Source: Collinsella sp. An7
GTDB lineage: Bacteria; Actinomycetota; Coriobacteriia; Coriobacteriales; Coriobacteriaceae
Length of the DNA stretch: 64,000 nt
Direction: 5' to 3'
NCBI RefSeq assembly: GCF_002159335.1
Contig: NZ_NFHP01000001.1
Coordinates: 124,001 to 188,000 of the forward strand
Of the stretch, positions 17,323-28,900 are shown one piece after another. Position 1 is the stretch's first letter. Every line of letters begins with the position of its first letter. Below the pieces are notes generated by a model. That model saw only the letters and a list, made by a program, of their open reading frames with translations. It had not been told where the DNA came from and did no database searches. The translations under genes and the position numbers were made by a program.

Positions 17323-18279
17323 ATGACGCAGCTCATCCACGTAAAACCGGTATTTCACAACAAGATCTGGGGCGGTCGCAAGCTCGAGACCGTCTATGGC
17401 TACGAGATTCCCGAGGGTCCGGTGGGGGAGTGCTGGGCCATCTCCGCGCACCCCAATGGAGACTGCCCGGTGCTCGACGCCGCCTACGAGGGCATGACCC
17501 TCTCTGAGCTGTGGGACGCGCATCCCGAGCTCTTTAGCGGGGTGGCGGGCGAGCCCGGTTCGGCCCCGGGCGGGGATCGCTTCCCGCTCCTCATCAAGAT
17601 TATCGACGCCGCGGGCGACCTCTCCATCCAGGTGCACCCCGACGATGCGTACGCGGCCGAGCACGAGAACGGCAGCCTCGGCAAGCGGGAGTGCTGGTAC
17701 GTGCTCGCGGCGGAGCCCGGCGCCACGATTGTGGTGGGGCAGCGCGCGGCAAACCGCGATGAGTTTGCCCAGATGGTCGAGGAGGGCCGCTGGGGTGAGC
17801 TCCTCAACGAGATTCCCATCCAGGCTGGGGACTTCTTCCAGATCGACCCGGGTACCGTTCACGCCATCAAGGCGGGGACGCTGATCTTGGAGACGCAGCA
17901 GTCCTCGGACATCACTTACCGTGTGTACGACTACGACCGCGTGGACGACTCCGGCCAGAAGCGCTCGCTCCACCTTGCGCAGTCGCTTGATGTAATCGAT
18001 TACGCGGCCGAGGCTCCTGCCTCCGGTGCGGTGACGGCGCCCGAGGTGGATGGCGTATGCACGCTCGAGCACAACGACGACTACACGGTGGAGCGCGTGC
18101 GCGTGGACGGCGAGCGCGTGCTCGCGCAGCCCTATCCCTTTATGTGCCTCTCGGTGATTGAGGGCGCCGGCACCATCGCCGGCGAGGAGGTCGCGCGCGG
18201 GACGCACCTGCTCGCGCCGTGCGGCTGCGGTGATTTGCTCCTCACGGGGGACATGACGCTCATCGTGAGCCATCTGTAA
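17323..18279 (+). CDS. manA: Mannose-6-phosphate isomerase, class I
   Basis: Zinc enzyme interconverting mannose 6-phosphate and fructose 6-phosphate. The 318 residues fit the short Bacillus-type ManA. Zinc and active-site segments are visible: IQVHPDD near residue 105, the KRECWYVL strand near 123 and GTVHAIKAGT near 182. The ATG at 17323 has AGGAG at 17311-17315. No mannose PTS gene is adjacent. Confidence 0.93.
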   Translation: MTQLIHVKPVFHNKIWGGRKLETVYGYEIPEGPVGECWAISAHPNGDCPVLDAAYEGMTLSELWDAHPELFSGVAGEPGSAPGGDRFPLLIKIIDAAGDLSIQVHPDDAYAAEHENGSLGKRECWYVLAAEPGATIVVGQRAANRDEFAQMVEEGRWGELLNEIPIQAGDFFQIDPGTVHAIKAGTLILETQQSSDITYRVYDYDRVDDSGQKRSLHLAQSLDVIDYAAEAPASGAVTAPEVDGVCTLEHNDDYTVERVRVDGERVLAQPYPFMCLSVIEGAGTIAGEEVARGTHLLAPCGCGDLLLTGDMTLIVSHL

Positions 18280-18333
18280 CGGCCTAGCTTGCTTCGCCGT
18301 GACCGACTCCTCCTACTAGAAGGAACGAGACAT

Positions 18334-18407
18334 GGGTCAGTTGGGGACGTGTTCCATCTGCCCCATTTTCAAAAATGGGGCAGATGGAACACGTCCCCAA
18401 CTGACCC
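18334..18407. repeat. GGGGACG-type short palindrome, full copy
   Basis: Perfect 36-base arms around a two-base loop: GGGTCAGTTGGGGACGTG..., through CCCCATTTT, then the mirror image. It lies 54 bases after the manA stop and 13 bases from the 3' end of the convergent EamA gene, so it could terminate both. Confidence 0.85.
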
Positions 18408-18420
18408 AATCAGAGTCTTC

Positions 18421-19500
18421 CTAGCGCAGCGCGCCCCGCTCGGGCCGGTTGACGATGATGATGCCGGCCACGATGAGCGCCAGGGCGCAGGCGGTCTGCT
18501 GCCAGGGGAGGGCGGCGGCCTCGCCAAGGAGCATGCTCGAGAGCACCACGCCAAAGACCGGGTTCATAAACCCATAGATCACCACGCGCGACGTGGGGTT
18601 GTGCTTAAGGAGAATCGACCAGAGCGAATAGGCGATGCCGGAGACAAAGGCAAGGTAGACGAGCATGGCGATGCCCGCCGGCGAGACCTCGGGCAGGCGT
18701 CCGCCGGCAAGCGCCCCCGCGCCGGCGAGGACGGCGCCGCCGAGCACAAACTGGTAGCCGCTCAGCGCCACAGGGTCCTCGCGCTGCGCATAGATGCGGA
18801 TCAGCGCAGAGGATGTGGCATAGGAGAGCGCCGCCACGAGGATAAAGCCCTCGCCGGTAAGGCTCATCGCTCCGCCGAGCCCGCTGCCGGTGAGATTGAC
18901 GAGCACCACACCCGCAAAGCCGATCGCGCAGCCCCAGATCTTGCGCGCGGTGAGCCGCTCCTGCCTAAAGACGAGCGCCGCCACGAGGATGGCGAGAAAG
19001 GTGCTCGACGCGTTGACGATGGATCCCTTAACGCCCGAGGCGTGCGACACGCCCACGTAGAAGAAGGCGTACTGCACAATCGTCTGGGCGAGCGCGAGCT
19101 TAACGACCATATGACCGTTGCCGCGCGCGATGCGCGGGATGCGGCGCTCGGTGAGGGCGGCAGCGGCAAGGGCGAGCACACCGGCGAGCATAAAGCGCAG
19201 GCCCGCAAAGACAAGCTCCGAGGGAACGTCGCTCGAGGCGATGCCCAGTAGGTCGTAGCCGATCTTGATGCAGGGGATGGCGCTGCCCCAGAGTGCGCAG
19301 CACACGAGGGCGAGCAGGCAGACGACCCAACCGCGGGTGAGCAGCGACCGCGAGGTGGTGGTGCTGGTAGTCGCAGGCCCGGCGGCGGTGCGGCCGGCAG
19401 CGGCGGGGCTAGCGTCGGCGGACGTGCTTTGGGTCGCGGCGCCTGCCGGTTCAGAAGCTGGTGCGTCTGCCATTGGCTGTTTAGGCGAGGGTGCGGTCAT
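18421..19500 (-). CDS. EamA/DMT family transporter
   Basis: A 359-residue exporter-type membrane protein with about ten helices in two EamA repeats. The first begins ALVCCALWGSAIPCIKIGY; the second runs from LVAALSYATSSALIRIY to the C-terminal helix ALIVAGIIIV. A 50-residue Ala/Ser/Thr-rich cytoplasmic tail precedes helix 1. The start used is ATG 19500; ATG 19473 is an alternative. The substrate is unknown. Longer in-frame extensions upstream are antisense to the DUF2798 gene and rejected. Confidence 0.85.
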   Translation of the reverse strand: MTAPSPKQPMADAPASEPAGAATQSTSADASPAAAGRTAAGPATTSTTTSRSLLTRGWVVCLLALVCCALWGSAIPCIKIGYDLLGIASSDVPSELVFAGLRFMLAGVLALAAAALTERRIPRIARGNGHMVVKLALAQTIVQYAFFYVGVSHASGVKGSIVNASSTFLAILVAALVFRQERLTARKIWGCAIGFAGVVLVNLTGSGLGGAMSLTGEGFILVAALSYATSSALIRIYAQREDPVALSGYQFVLGGAVLAGAGALAGGRLPEVSPAGIAMLVYLAFVSGIAYSLWSILLKHNPTSRVVIYGFMNPVFGVVLSSMLLGEAAALPWQQTACALALIVAGIIIVNRPERGALR

Positions 19501-19651
19501 GGGGCCTCGATCGGGTCGTAGGGGGTTCGGGCGCGAGCATTGTCCGTTGCGGTGTGTGCCCGCGCAACCGGGCCGCGCCGACCGCGGCGCGTCTTCACAA
19601 ACTCTTCGCTTACGAGAATTCGCACAATCCGTTAGGGTGGTTTTAGAACCC

Positions 19652-19681
19652 GTGAACGGTCGAATATCGCCGGTGAACGGT
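19652..19681. promoter_or_regulatory. Tandem operator-like repeat upstream of DUF2798 gene B (LytTR-type spacing)
   Basis: GTGAACGGT at 19652-19660 and 19673-19681, 21 bases apart. The copies are identical to the pair before gene A, although most of the surrounding sequence differs. Confidence 0.6.
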
Positions 19682-19785
19682 AGGTAGTGCTCAAATGATG
19701 CGCTGCTGCCGTGCGATATTCGCCGTTGCACGGCTTCGCCCGCGCCCCCGGAGGCGCCCGTCTTCGTCGAGAAAGGTACTCCTTT

Positions 19786-20298
19786 ATGCCCACAAACAAG
19801 CGCGAAAGCCTGCTCTTTACCGTCATCATGTGCTTCTGCATGGTGCTCGGGATGTCGATCTACAACGTGCTCCGCGTCCACGGTTGGGCCTTTAGCCCCA
19901 GCATTATCGTCGAGGCCTGGGTGGGCTTTCCGCCGGCCTACATCGTCGCGATGCTCCTCGATGTGCTGGTGGCCAGCCGTTTTGCCAAGTGGTTTGCGTT
20001 CCGCTTTATCGTGACCCCGGGCAAGAGCTCGCCGCGCGCCATTACGCTCGCCATCAGCACCACGATGGTCTTTCCCATGGTGTTCTTTATGTCGCTCTAC
20101 GGCGCGTTTGAGGCCGTGACCCACACGGGCGACCTCGCTGCCATCCCCTTCATCTGGCTCGGCAACATTCCGTTTAACTTTGTGGTGGCGCTCCCGTGGA
20201 ACCTGCTCGTGGCCGGCCCCTTCTCGCGCTGGGCGTTCCGCAAGCTGTTCCCGCTCGGCACGGTGCTCGAGGAGCCCGCGGCTGAGGTTGCGGCGTAA
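19786..20298 (+). CDS. DUF2798-like four-helix membrane protein, paralogue B
   Basis: A 170-residue membrane protein, a close paralogue of the gene at 14697-15200. Identical stretches include PTNKRES, FAKWFAFRF and VTPGKSSPRAITLAIST. The leader before the ATG (CCGGAGGCGCCCGTC, then CGTCGAGAAAGG) is also shared, so promoter region and gene were duplicated together. It ends before a strong terminator. Confidence 0.75.
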   Translation: MPTNKRESLLFTVIMCFCMVLGMSIYNVLRVHGWAFSPSIIVEAWVGFPPAYIVAMLLDVLVASRFAKWFAFRFIVTPGKSSPRAITLAISTTMVFPMVFFMSLYGAFEAVTHTGDLAAIPFIWLGNIPFNFVVALPWNLLVAGPFSRWAFRKLFPLGTVLEEPAAEVAA

Positions 20299-20374
20299 GG
20301 CAGCCGCGCATCTGCGCAACCACGGCTAGCCGTAGCTGGCCGCGCAAGGCGCAGCCAAAGCGCAAGGCACCACA

Positions 20375-20416
20375 AAGGAGGCCGCGCCCCCGGGTGCCCG
20401 GGGGCGCGGCCTCCTT
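20375..20416. terminator. Strong bidirectional terminator
   Basis: Perfect stem AAGGAGGCCGCGCCCCCGGG with its complement around a three-base loop, between the convergent ends of the DUF2798 gene B and accC. Short A/T tracts are at its bases. Confidence 0.8.
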
Positions 20417-20443
20417 CGTAAGCGCAGGGCTGCTGCCGCAGCG

Positions 20444-21799
20444 TTATGCCAGGTACTGCGGCATGTGCGTGGGGATGAAGTCGGTGTAGACGATACCCGC
20501 TGCGTAGTCGGGCTCGCGCACGATGGCGCGGTGGAACGGCAGCGTGGTCTTGATGCCCTCGATCTCAAACTCATCGAGCGCGCGGCGCGCACGGGCGAGC
20601 GCCTGCTCGCGCGTGGGGCCCCACACGATGAGCTTGGCCACGAGCGAGTCGTAGGTCGGAGGTATCGTGTAGCCCTCGTAGACGTGCGTGTCCACGCGCA
20701 CGCCGGGGCCGCCGGGCAGGCGCAGCTTGGTGATGGTGCCCGGGCACGGGCGGAAGGCGTGCTCCGGATCCTCGGCGTTGATGCGGAACTCAAACGCGTG
20801 GCCGTCTGGCGTGTCGATACCGCCGTCGGGGATGGTCATGGGCTCGCCCGAGGCGATGCGCAGCTGCTCGCACACCAAGTCGGTGCGGGTGATCTCCTCC
20901 GTTACGGGATGCTCCACCTGGATACGGGTGTTCATCTCCATAAAGTAGAAGCTGCCGTCCTCGTCGAGCAGAAACTCGATGGTGCCGGCATTGGTGTAGC
21001 CGGTAGCGCGCACGGCCTTAACGGCCGTCTCGCACATCTGGCGGCGGAGCTCCGGGGTGAGCGCAGGGCTCGGGGCCTCCTCGCAGAGCTTCTGGTGGCG
21101 GCGCTGCACCGAGCAGTCGCGCTCGCACACTGCGGCGGCATGGCCAAAGTTGTCGGCCATGACCTGGATCTCCACGTGGCGGGGACGCGTGATGAGCTTC
21201 TCGAGGTAGACCTCGTCGTTGCCAAAGGCCACACGCGCCTCGGAGCGCGCGGCGTTGTACTCGTGCTCGAGGTCGGCCGGGTCGTGCACCTCGCGCATGC
21301 CCTTGCCGCCGCCGCCCGCGCTCGCCTTGATGAGCACCGGGTAGCCAACCTCCTCGGCAAACTTGGCGGCCTCCTCAACCGACTCCACCGCGCCGTCGGA
21401 GCCGGGCACGGTGGGCACGCCCGCGGCCTTCATGGTCTGCTTGGCGTTGGACTTCTCGCCCATGCGGTCGATAACGTCGGGGTCGGGGCCGATAAAGGTG
21501 AGGCCGTTCTCGAGGCACTTGCGCGCAAACTCGGCGTTCTCGGAGAGAAAGCCGTAGCCGGGGTGCACGGCCTCGCATCCGCGCGAGACGGCGGCACCCA
21601 CGAGGCGCGCCATGTCGAGGTAGCTCTGGGCCGAGGGGGCCGGGCCGATGCACACGCGCTCGTCGGCCTCCTCAACGGCCGCGGTGTTGCGGTCGGCGGT
21701 GGAGTAGGCCACGCAGGCGGTCACGCCCATGTCCTTGCAGGCGCGCACCACGCGCAGGGCGATCTCGCCGCGGTTGGCGATCAGGATCTTCTTGAACAT
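20444..21799 (-). CDS. accC: Biotin carboxylase subunit
   Basis: ATP-dependent carboxylation of biotin on its carrier protein. 451 residues, normal AccC/PycA length. The N-terminus is KILIANRGEIALRV. The glycine-rich ATP loop KASAGGGGKGMR lies near 158-169, and ATP-grasp residues appear in EMNTRIQVEHPVTE near 298. The start is 15 bases behind the stop of the carboxyltransferase-BCCP gene, so they form an operon. Given that partner, the complex is more likely a two-subunit pyruvate carboxylase than acetyl-CoA carboxylase. Confidence 0.93.
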   Translation of the reverse strand: MFKKILIANRGEIALRVVRACKDMGVTACVAYSTADRNTAAVEEADERVCIGPAPSAQSYLDMARLVGAAVSRGCEAVHPGYGFLSENAEFARKCLENGLTFIGPDPDVIDRMGEKSNAKQTMKAAGVPTVPGSDGAVESVEEAAKFAEEVGYPVLIKASAGGGGKGMREVHDPADLEHEYNAARSEARVAFGNDEVYLEKLITRPRHVEIQVMADNFGHAAAVCERDCSVQRRHQKLCEEAPSPALTPELRRQMCETAVKAVRATGYTNAGTIEFLLDEDGSFYFMEMNTRIQVEHPVTEEITRTDLVCEQLRIASGEPMTIPDGGIDTPDGHAFEFRINAEDPEHAFRPCPGTITKLRLPGGPGVRVDTHVYEGYTIPPTYDSLVAKLIVWGPTREQALARARRALDEFEIEGIKTTLPFHRAIVREPDYAAGIVYTDFIPTHMPQYLA

Positions 21800-21814
21800 G
21801 TGGCTCGCCTGCCC

Positions 21815-23722
<1,908 letters not shown>

Positions 23723-23892
23723 AAGCCTCTGCCTCCTCTCGTCGTCGCGGTTTGCCGTATACGAGGGCGCGGAGGGCGCGCCCGGGTGACCGTGAGACAA
23801 CGCACTAGGTCCACTCTAGACCCGGGCGGCGGGGGCAGCGCTGAGAGTTTGGCGAACGGTAGGCGCCGGCGCGGGGGCGGGGCGGGGGCGCA

Positions 23893-23931
23893 AAATGGGT
23901 CAGATGGAACACGTCCCCAAATGACCCATTT
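23893..23931. repeat. GGGGACG-type short palindrome, contracted copy
   Basis: AAATGGGTCA and TGACCCATTT ends flank GATGGAACACGTCCCCAAA. It abuts the stop codon of the D,D-carboxypeptidase gene on the minus strand. Confidence 0.6.
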
Positions 23932-25573
23932 ACTTGCGGAAATGGGTGCCGCGGTTGGCGTCGGGGCCGGTCGGCCGGGGGCGGCTCGTGCCGCGCGCGG
24001 GCTGTTGCCCGGCCTGCGCGCCCGCGGGTCGGGGCCTTGCGGATGTGAGCTGCTTGCCGGCGGTCGCGGGCCGCGGGCGGCCGCCGGGCGTGGGCCGGCG
24101 CTTTGCGGGCGCGCTGCCGCGCGGTCGGGCGCCTGCCACGCTGCGCGGCCTGCCCGAGACCGGGGCGTGCGTCAGGTATTGGCCACGGCGCCGCGCCCGG
24201 CGCTGAGAGCGGCGGGCCGAGAACACGGCGAGCACCACGATGACCACCACAACGATCCAGGTGATGGGGCTCGTTACCACGGCGAGGACGATGTTGCGCA
24301 CCAGGGCGAGTGCGTCGAGCTGCACATCGTTACCCGCCACAAGCTCAACGGTGCCGAGCGTGCGGTCGCCGAGGGTAAAGGTTGCCGTACCCAGCTCGTC
24401 GCCCGCCTCAAAGGGTGCCACGAGCTCGTCGGGGAGATCGTAGGTCACCTGAATCTCGGCGGGGTCGGTGTCTACGGGCAGAAGCGCCTCGAGCCCGTCC
24501 GCCGCGGCGACCTCGAGCTGCTCACCTTGGTGCGCATCCACCACGTCAACGGTCTCGAGCACGTTCTGCGCGGCGGTTACCTCCTGCATCGACCACTCGG
24601 CGTAGGCCCACTCAAAGAGACGCTTGGTCTCGGTGATGCTCGTAGGGATGGCCGCATCTTCGCAGCCGAGTACCACAGAGTAGAGCGTCACGTCGTTCTG
24701 GCTCGCCGCGCCCACAAGGCAGCGCCCCGCCTCGGCGGTGTTGCCGGTCTTGACGCCGATCGCCGGCGCGTAATAGGCGCTCGAGTCGTCGTCGAGCAGC
24801 AGGTTGGAGTTGGTGAGGAGGCGCGCCCCCTGCTTATTGGTGGCTGGCAGCTCGTAGCTGGGGGTCGCCACGATTTTGGCAAACGTGGGGTTGTCCATGG
24901 CGGCGCGGGTGATGCGGTAGAGGTCGCGCGCGCAGGTGTAGTGATCGGGATCGTGCAGGCCGCAGGGGTTGGCAAAGTGCGTATCCGTGCAGCCGAGCTC
25001 GGCGGCGCGGTCGTTCATCATCTGCACAAAGGTCGGCACGTCGCCGCCCACGGCGCGCGCGAGGATGTACGAGGCGTCGTTGCCGCTGGGGAGGAGGAGC
25101 CCGTAGAGCAGCTGCTCGATGGTGAGGACCTCGCCGGCGCGGAACCCGGCAACCGAGCTATCCGACGTGACCTCGTCAAAGTCGCTCTGTTCGACGGTGA
25201 CCTGCGTGGAGAGGTCGGCGTTCTCGAGGGTGACGAGCGCGGTCATGATCTTGGTGGTGGAGGCGGGGTAGCGGGTTTCGTCGGCGTTGAGCTCGTAGAG
25301 GACGGTGTCCGTGGCGGGGTCTACGAGGAGGGCCGACTCCGCGGCGATGGCCGGGTCGGTGAGCGCGCGGGCGGCCGTGGGCGAGAGGAGCGCGAGCGCG
25401 GCGAGCAGGGTGAGGGCAACCGCGAGCGCGCGGGCGAGGCCGCGGGGCGTGCGGCGGGTGCCCGGGCGCCTCGGCGCCACGGTCTGCGCCGGGGTGATGG
25501 CGCACGGGGTATGGTGCGCTGAACGGGCATGTTGAGGGCGCAGGTTGGATGCGGTTGGGGTGCGGTATAGCAT
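23930..25573 (-). CDS. D-alanyl-D-alanine carboxypeptidase (PBP5/DacA type)
   Basis: Trims the terminal D-Ala of peptidoglycan stem peptides at the outer membrane-facing side. 547 residues. A long basic N-terminal leader precedes a signal helix (ALAVALTLLAALALL). The S11 peptidase motifs are in order: S-x-x-K in YPASTTKIM, SGN in LPSGNDAS, and KTG in GVKTGNTAEA. A beta domain follows, then a membrane helix (TWIVVVVIVVLAVF) and an Arg/Pro-rich cytoplasmic tail of about 100 residues, longer than usual. The ATG 25573 start gives a very long n-region; a shorter start is possible. Confidence 0.9.
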   Translation of the reverse strand: MLYRTPTASNLRPQHARSAHHTPCAITPAQTVAPRRPGTRRTPRGLARALAVALTLLAALALLSPTAARALTDPAIAAESALLVDPATDTVLYELNADETRYPASTTKIMTALVTLENADLSTQVTVEQSDFDEVTSDSSVAGFRAGEVLTIEQLLYGLLLPSGNDASYILARAVGGDVPTFVQMMNDRAAELGCTDTHFANPCGLHDPDHYTCARDLYRITRAAMDNPTFAKIVATPSYELPATNKQGARLLTNSNLLLDDDSSAYYAPAIGVKTGNTAEAGRCLVGAASQNDVTLYSVVLGCEDAAIPTSITETKRLFEWAYAEWSMQEVTAAQNVLETVDVVDAHQGEQLEVAAADGLEALLPVDTDPAEIQVTYDLPDELVAPFEAGDELGTATFTLGDRTLGTVELVAGNDVQLDALALVRNIVLAVVTSPITWIVVVVIVVLAVFSARRSQRRARRRGQYLTHAPVSGRPRSVAGARPRGSAPAKRRPTPGGRPRPATAGKQLTSARPRPAGAQAGQQPARGTSRPRPTGPDANRGTHFRK

Positions 25574-25968
25574 GGGGTCCTCTTCAGCCGGGCTATTGGT
25601 GAGCACCATTGTAGGCGAGCGGTGGCAAGATGCGCCGTGCTGCCCGGTGTCGTTTGCCGTCCGGTAACCGTGGGCCGGGCGTACCCCCCGCCGTTGCCGC
25701 GGATGGTCATACACGCAGCATATAGCGGGTGCCGAGGTACCGATTTGCGGCAATTCCGGCGAGGCTCAGGGGAATAAAAGACCCCGTGTGGCTATTGGTT
25801 AGGTACCATAGAAAATTCATGGTATCGGCCGCGGAGTCCTCCGGGGCGGTGTTTGCGTGTGTTACAACCGGGTAGAACAAGTGCCACATGGGGAGCAAAC
25901 AAGCCGGGCCCGCCTCGGGGGAGGTGAGGCCCGGTTGCATGCAGATAGTAGATATGCAGGTGCAGGGT

Positions 25969-28900
25969 ATGGCAGAGAAGAACGTTCCGCTGCGGGACGA
26001 ACGGTCCGATTTGGAGGGTGCCTCGGCGCACCCCGAGGCAACGGGGTCCACTGAGCCCACCGAGCCGGCTTCGGCGCCGGTGCCACGCGCGATCCGCGTG
26101 GGGCTCGACATCGGCTCGACCACCACCAAGGTCGTGGTGCTCGATGCCGACACGCACGAGGTCCTCTACTGGCGCTACAAGCGCCACGGGGCGCGGCAGG
26201 CGGCGAGTGCGGCCGAGGCGCTCGAAGAGGTTCAGCGGCGCTTTCCGGGTGTGCCGGCGCGCGTGGCGGTAACCGGCTCGGGCGCACGCGACATCGCCCG
26301 TGCCCTCGGGGCCGACTACGTGCAGGAGGTCGTGGCCAACGCCATCGCCATCTGCGAGCTCTATCCGCAGGTCCGCTGCGCCGTTGAGCTCGGCGGCCAA
26401 GATGCCAAGATGCTCTTCTTCCACGCCGAGGGCCCGGATGCCGAGCCGCAGGTCTCGGACATGCGCATGAACGGCAGCTGCGCGGGCGGTACCGGCGCCT
26501 TCATTGACGAGATGGCCAAGCTCCTTGGCGTCTCGCCCGAGGGGTTTGAGGAGCTTGCCGCCGCGGGCACGCGCGTGTACGAGGTCTCGGGCCGCTGCGG
26601 CGTGTACGCCAAGACCGATATCCAGCCCCTGCTCAACCAGGGAGTCTCGCGCGCCGATCTTGCGCTCTCGGCCCTGCACGCCGTGGCGCGCCAGACCATC
26701 GGCGGCCTGGCGCAGGGCATCGATATCGAGGCGCCCGTCATTTTTGAGGGCGGCACGCTCGCCTACCACCCCACGCTCGTGCGCGTGTTTACCGAGCAGC
26801 TGGAGCTTGCGCCCGGCGAGGTCGTGGTGCCCGCCGACCCGCAGGTGATCATCGCCCGGGGCGCGGCGCTCTCGCTCGACCGGCTCTTTGCCGAGCACGC
26901 AGGGGAGGGTGCCGAGGGGGCCGGCCAGGCGGCTGGCGACGCCGCCGGCGCGCAGGCTGGCGGCGGCGTCCGCGCAGAGGGCGAACAGTCCGCGCCTGCG
27001 ACGCCCGCTGCTTCGCCCGACGACGCGCCTGAGCAGTCCGCGGCTCACGCCGCTGCCATCGACCTCGCGGCGGGCATCGCGGCCCTGCGTGACCTGGCCG
27101 AGCATCCCGTAGACGACGGCTCGCCCGCCGTGCAGCCGTTCTTTGCCTCGGAGGAAGAGCGGGCCGACTTTGCGCGGCGCCATCCCGCCGAGGTGCCGGC
27201 ACCCGGCCCTGCCGCCTTCTCGCGCGGCGACACCGTCCACGCGATCCTGGGCATCGACTCCGGGTCGACCACCACCAAGTTTGCCCTCATCAACGCCGCG
27301 GGCGAGCTGCTCGACTCCTTCTATGCCTCTAACGAGGGCAAACCGCTCGACGTGGCCCGCGCGGGCCTTATGGACCTCAAGTGCCGCTGGGACGAGGCGG
27401 GCGTTGCGCTCGTCATCGACGCCGTGGGCACCACCGGCTACGGTGAGCAGCTCTTTGCGCGCGCGTTCCACGCCGACTACCACACGGTCGAGACGGTGGC
27501 GCATGCCCGTGCCGCGGCGATGTGCGTGCCCGATGCGACCTTTGTGCTCGATATCGGCGGCCAGGATATGAAGGCCATCTGGCTCGACCACGGTGTTCTG
27601 ACCGATATCGTGGTCAACGAGGCCTGCTCGGCCGGCTGCGGCTCCTTCTTGGAGGGCTTTGCGGCCAACCTCGGCGTGGCGGTGGAGGATATCGCCTCGG
27701 CGGCCTTCCGCTCGACCGACCCCGCCGCGCTCGGCAGCCGCTGCACCGTCTTCATGAACTCGAGCGTGGTCTCCGAGCAGCGTCGCGGCAAGGGCCCGGA
27801 CGACATCATGGCCGGCCTCTGCCGCTCGATCATCGAAAACGTCTTTACCAAGGTCATCCGCGTTGCCAACCTGGACGCGCTCGGCGAGCGCATCGTGGTG
27901 CAGGGTGGCACCTTTCGCAACGACGCGGTGCTGCGCGCCTTTGAGCAGTTTTTGGGCCGGAGCGTCACCCGCGCGCCGCACCCGGGTCTTATGGGCGCCA
28001 TCGGAGTGGCGCTCCTTGCACAGGAGCATGCCGAGGAGTCTGAGGAACGCCGCGGGGCCGAGGGGGCGTCGAGCTTTATCGGGCTCGATGCGCTCGAGGG
28101 CTTTGCGCACACCGAGTACGCGGGCGTGACCTGCCGTCGGTGCGGCAACCGCTGCGCGCGCTCCGTGGTGGCGTTTAGCGACGGCGCCCTCTACGTAACG
28201 GGCAACCGCTGCCCGCGCGGCGAGGAGATCAGCTGGATGGAGCTCATCCGCGAGGTGCCCGAGGCTGCCGCCGATGCGCCGGCCGGGGCGCTCGTGGGGG
28301 AGGGTGAGGGAACCGCCGGCGCTGGGCCCGCCGCCGATGCGCCCGTTGCCGCGGGGAGCGACGCCGCGGGCGCCGCCGCACCCGAGCTCGCCACGTCCGG
28401 GGGCGAGGCGCGCCCCGCTGCGAGCGTCCGTCCCTCCCCGTCCGCCCGCACGGCATCTGCCCGCGCCGACGGCGCCTCCGCCGCACCCACCGGCCCTGCC
28501 GTTGAGGAGCGCCGCCCCGAGCCCTCCGCCAACCTCTTTGACGAGCGCGAGCGGCTCCTCTTTAAAAACTGGCCGTGCGAGCCCGTGGCCCCGGCCCGCG
28601 GCGAGACCGTCGGCATCCCGCGCGTGCTCGAGTTCTGGGACCAGATGCCCTTCTGGTCGACGCTTTTCCGTTCGCTCGGCTTTACCGTGCGCATCTCGCG
28701 CCCGTCCACGCGCCGCACCTTCGAGCGGGGGCTCGCCCACGTCACGTCCGACACGGTGTGCTTTCCGGCAAAGCTCGTCCACGGGCACATCCGCGACCTT
28801 GCGGATGCACACGTCGACCGCATCTTCATGCCCATCATCACCACCGTCCCAACCGAGAACACGGCCAAGACCAGCGAGTGGATGTGCGCCGTGGTAAAGG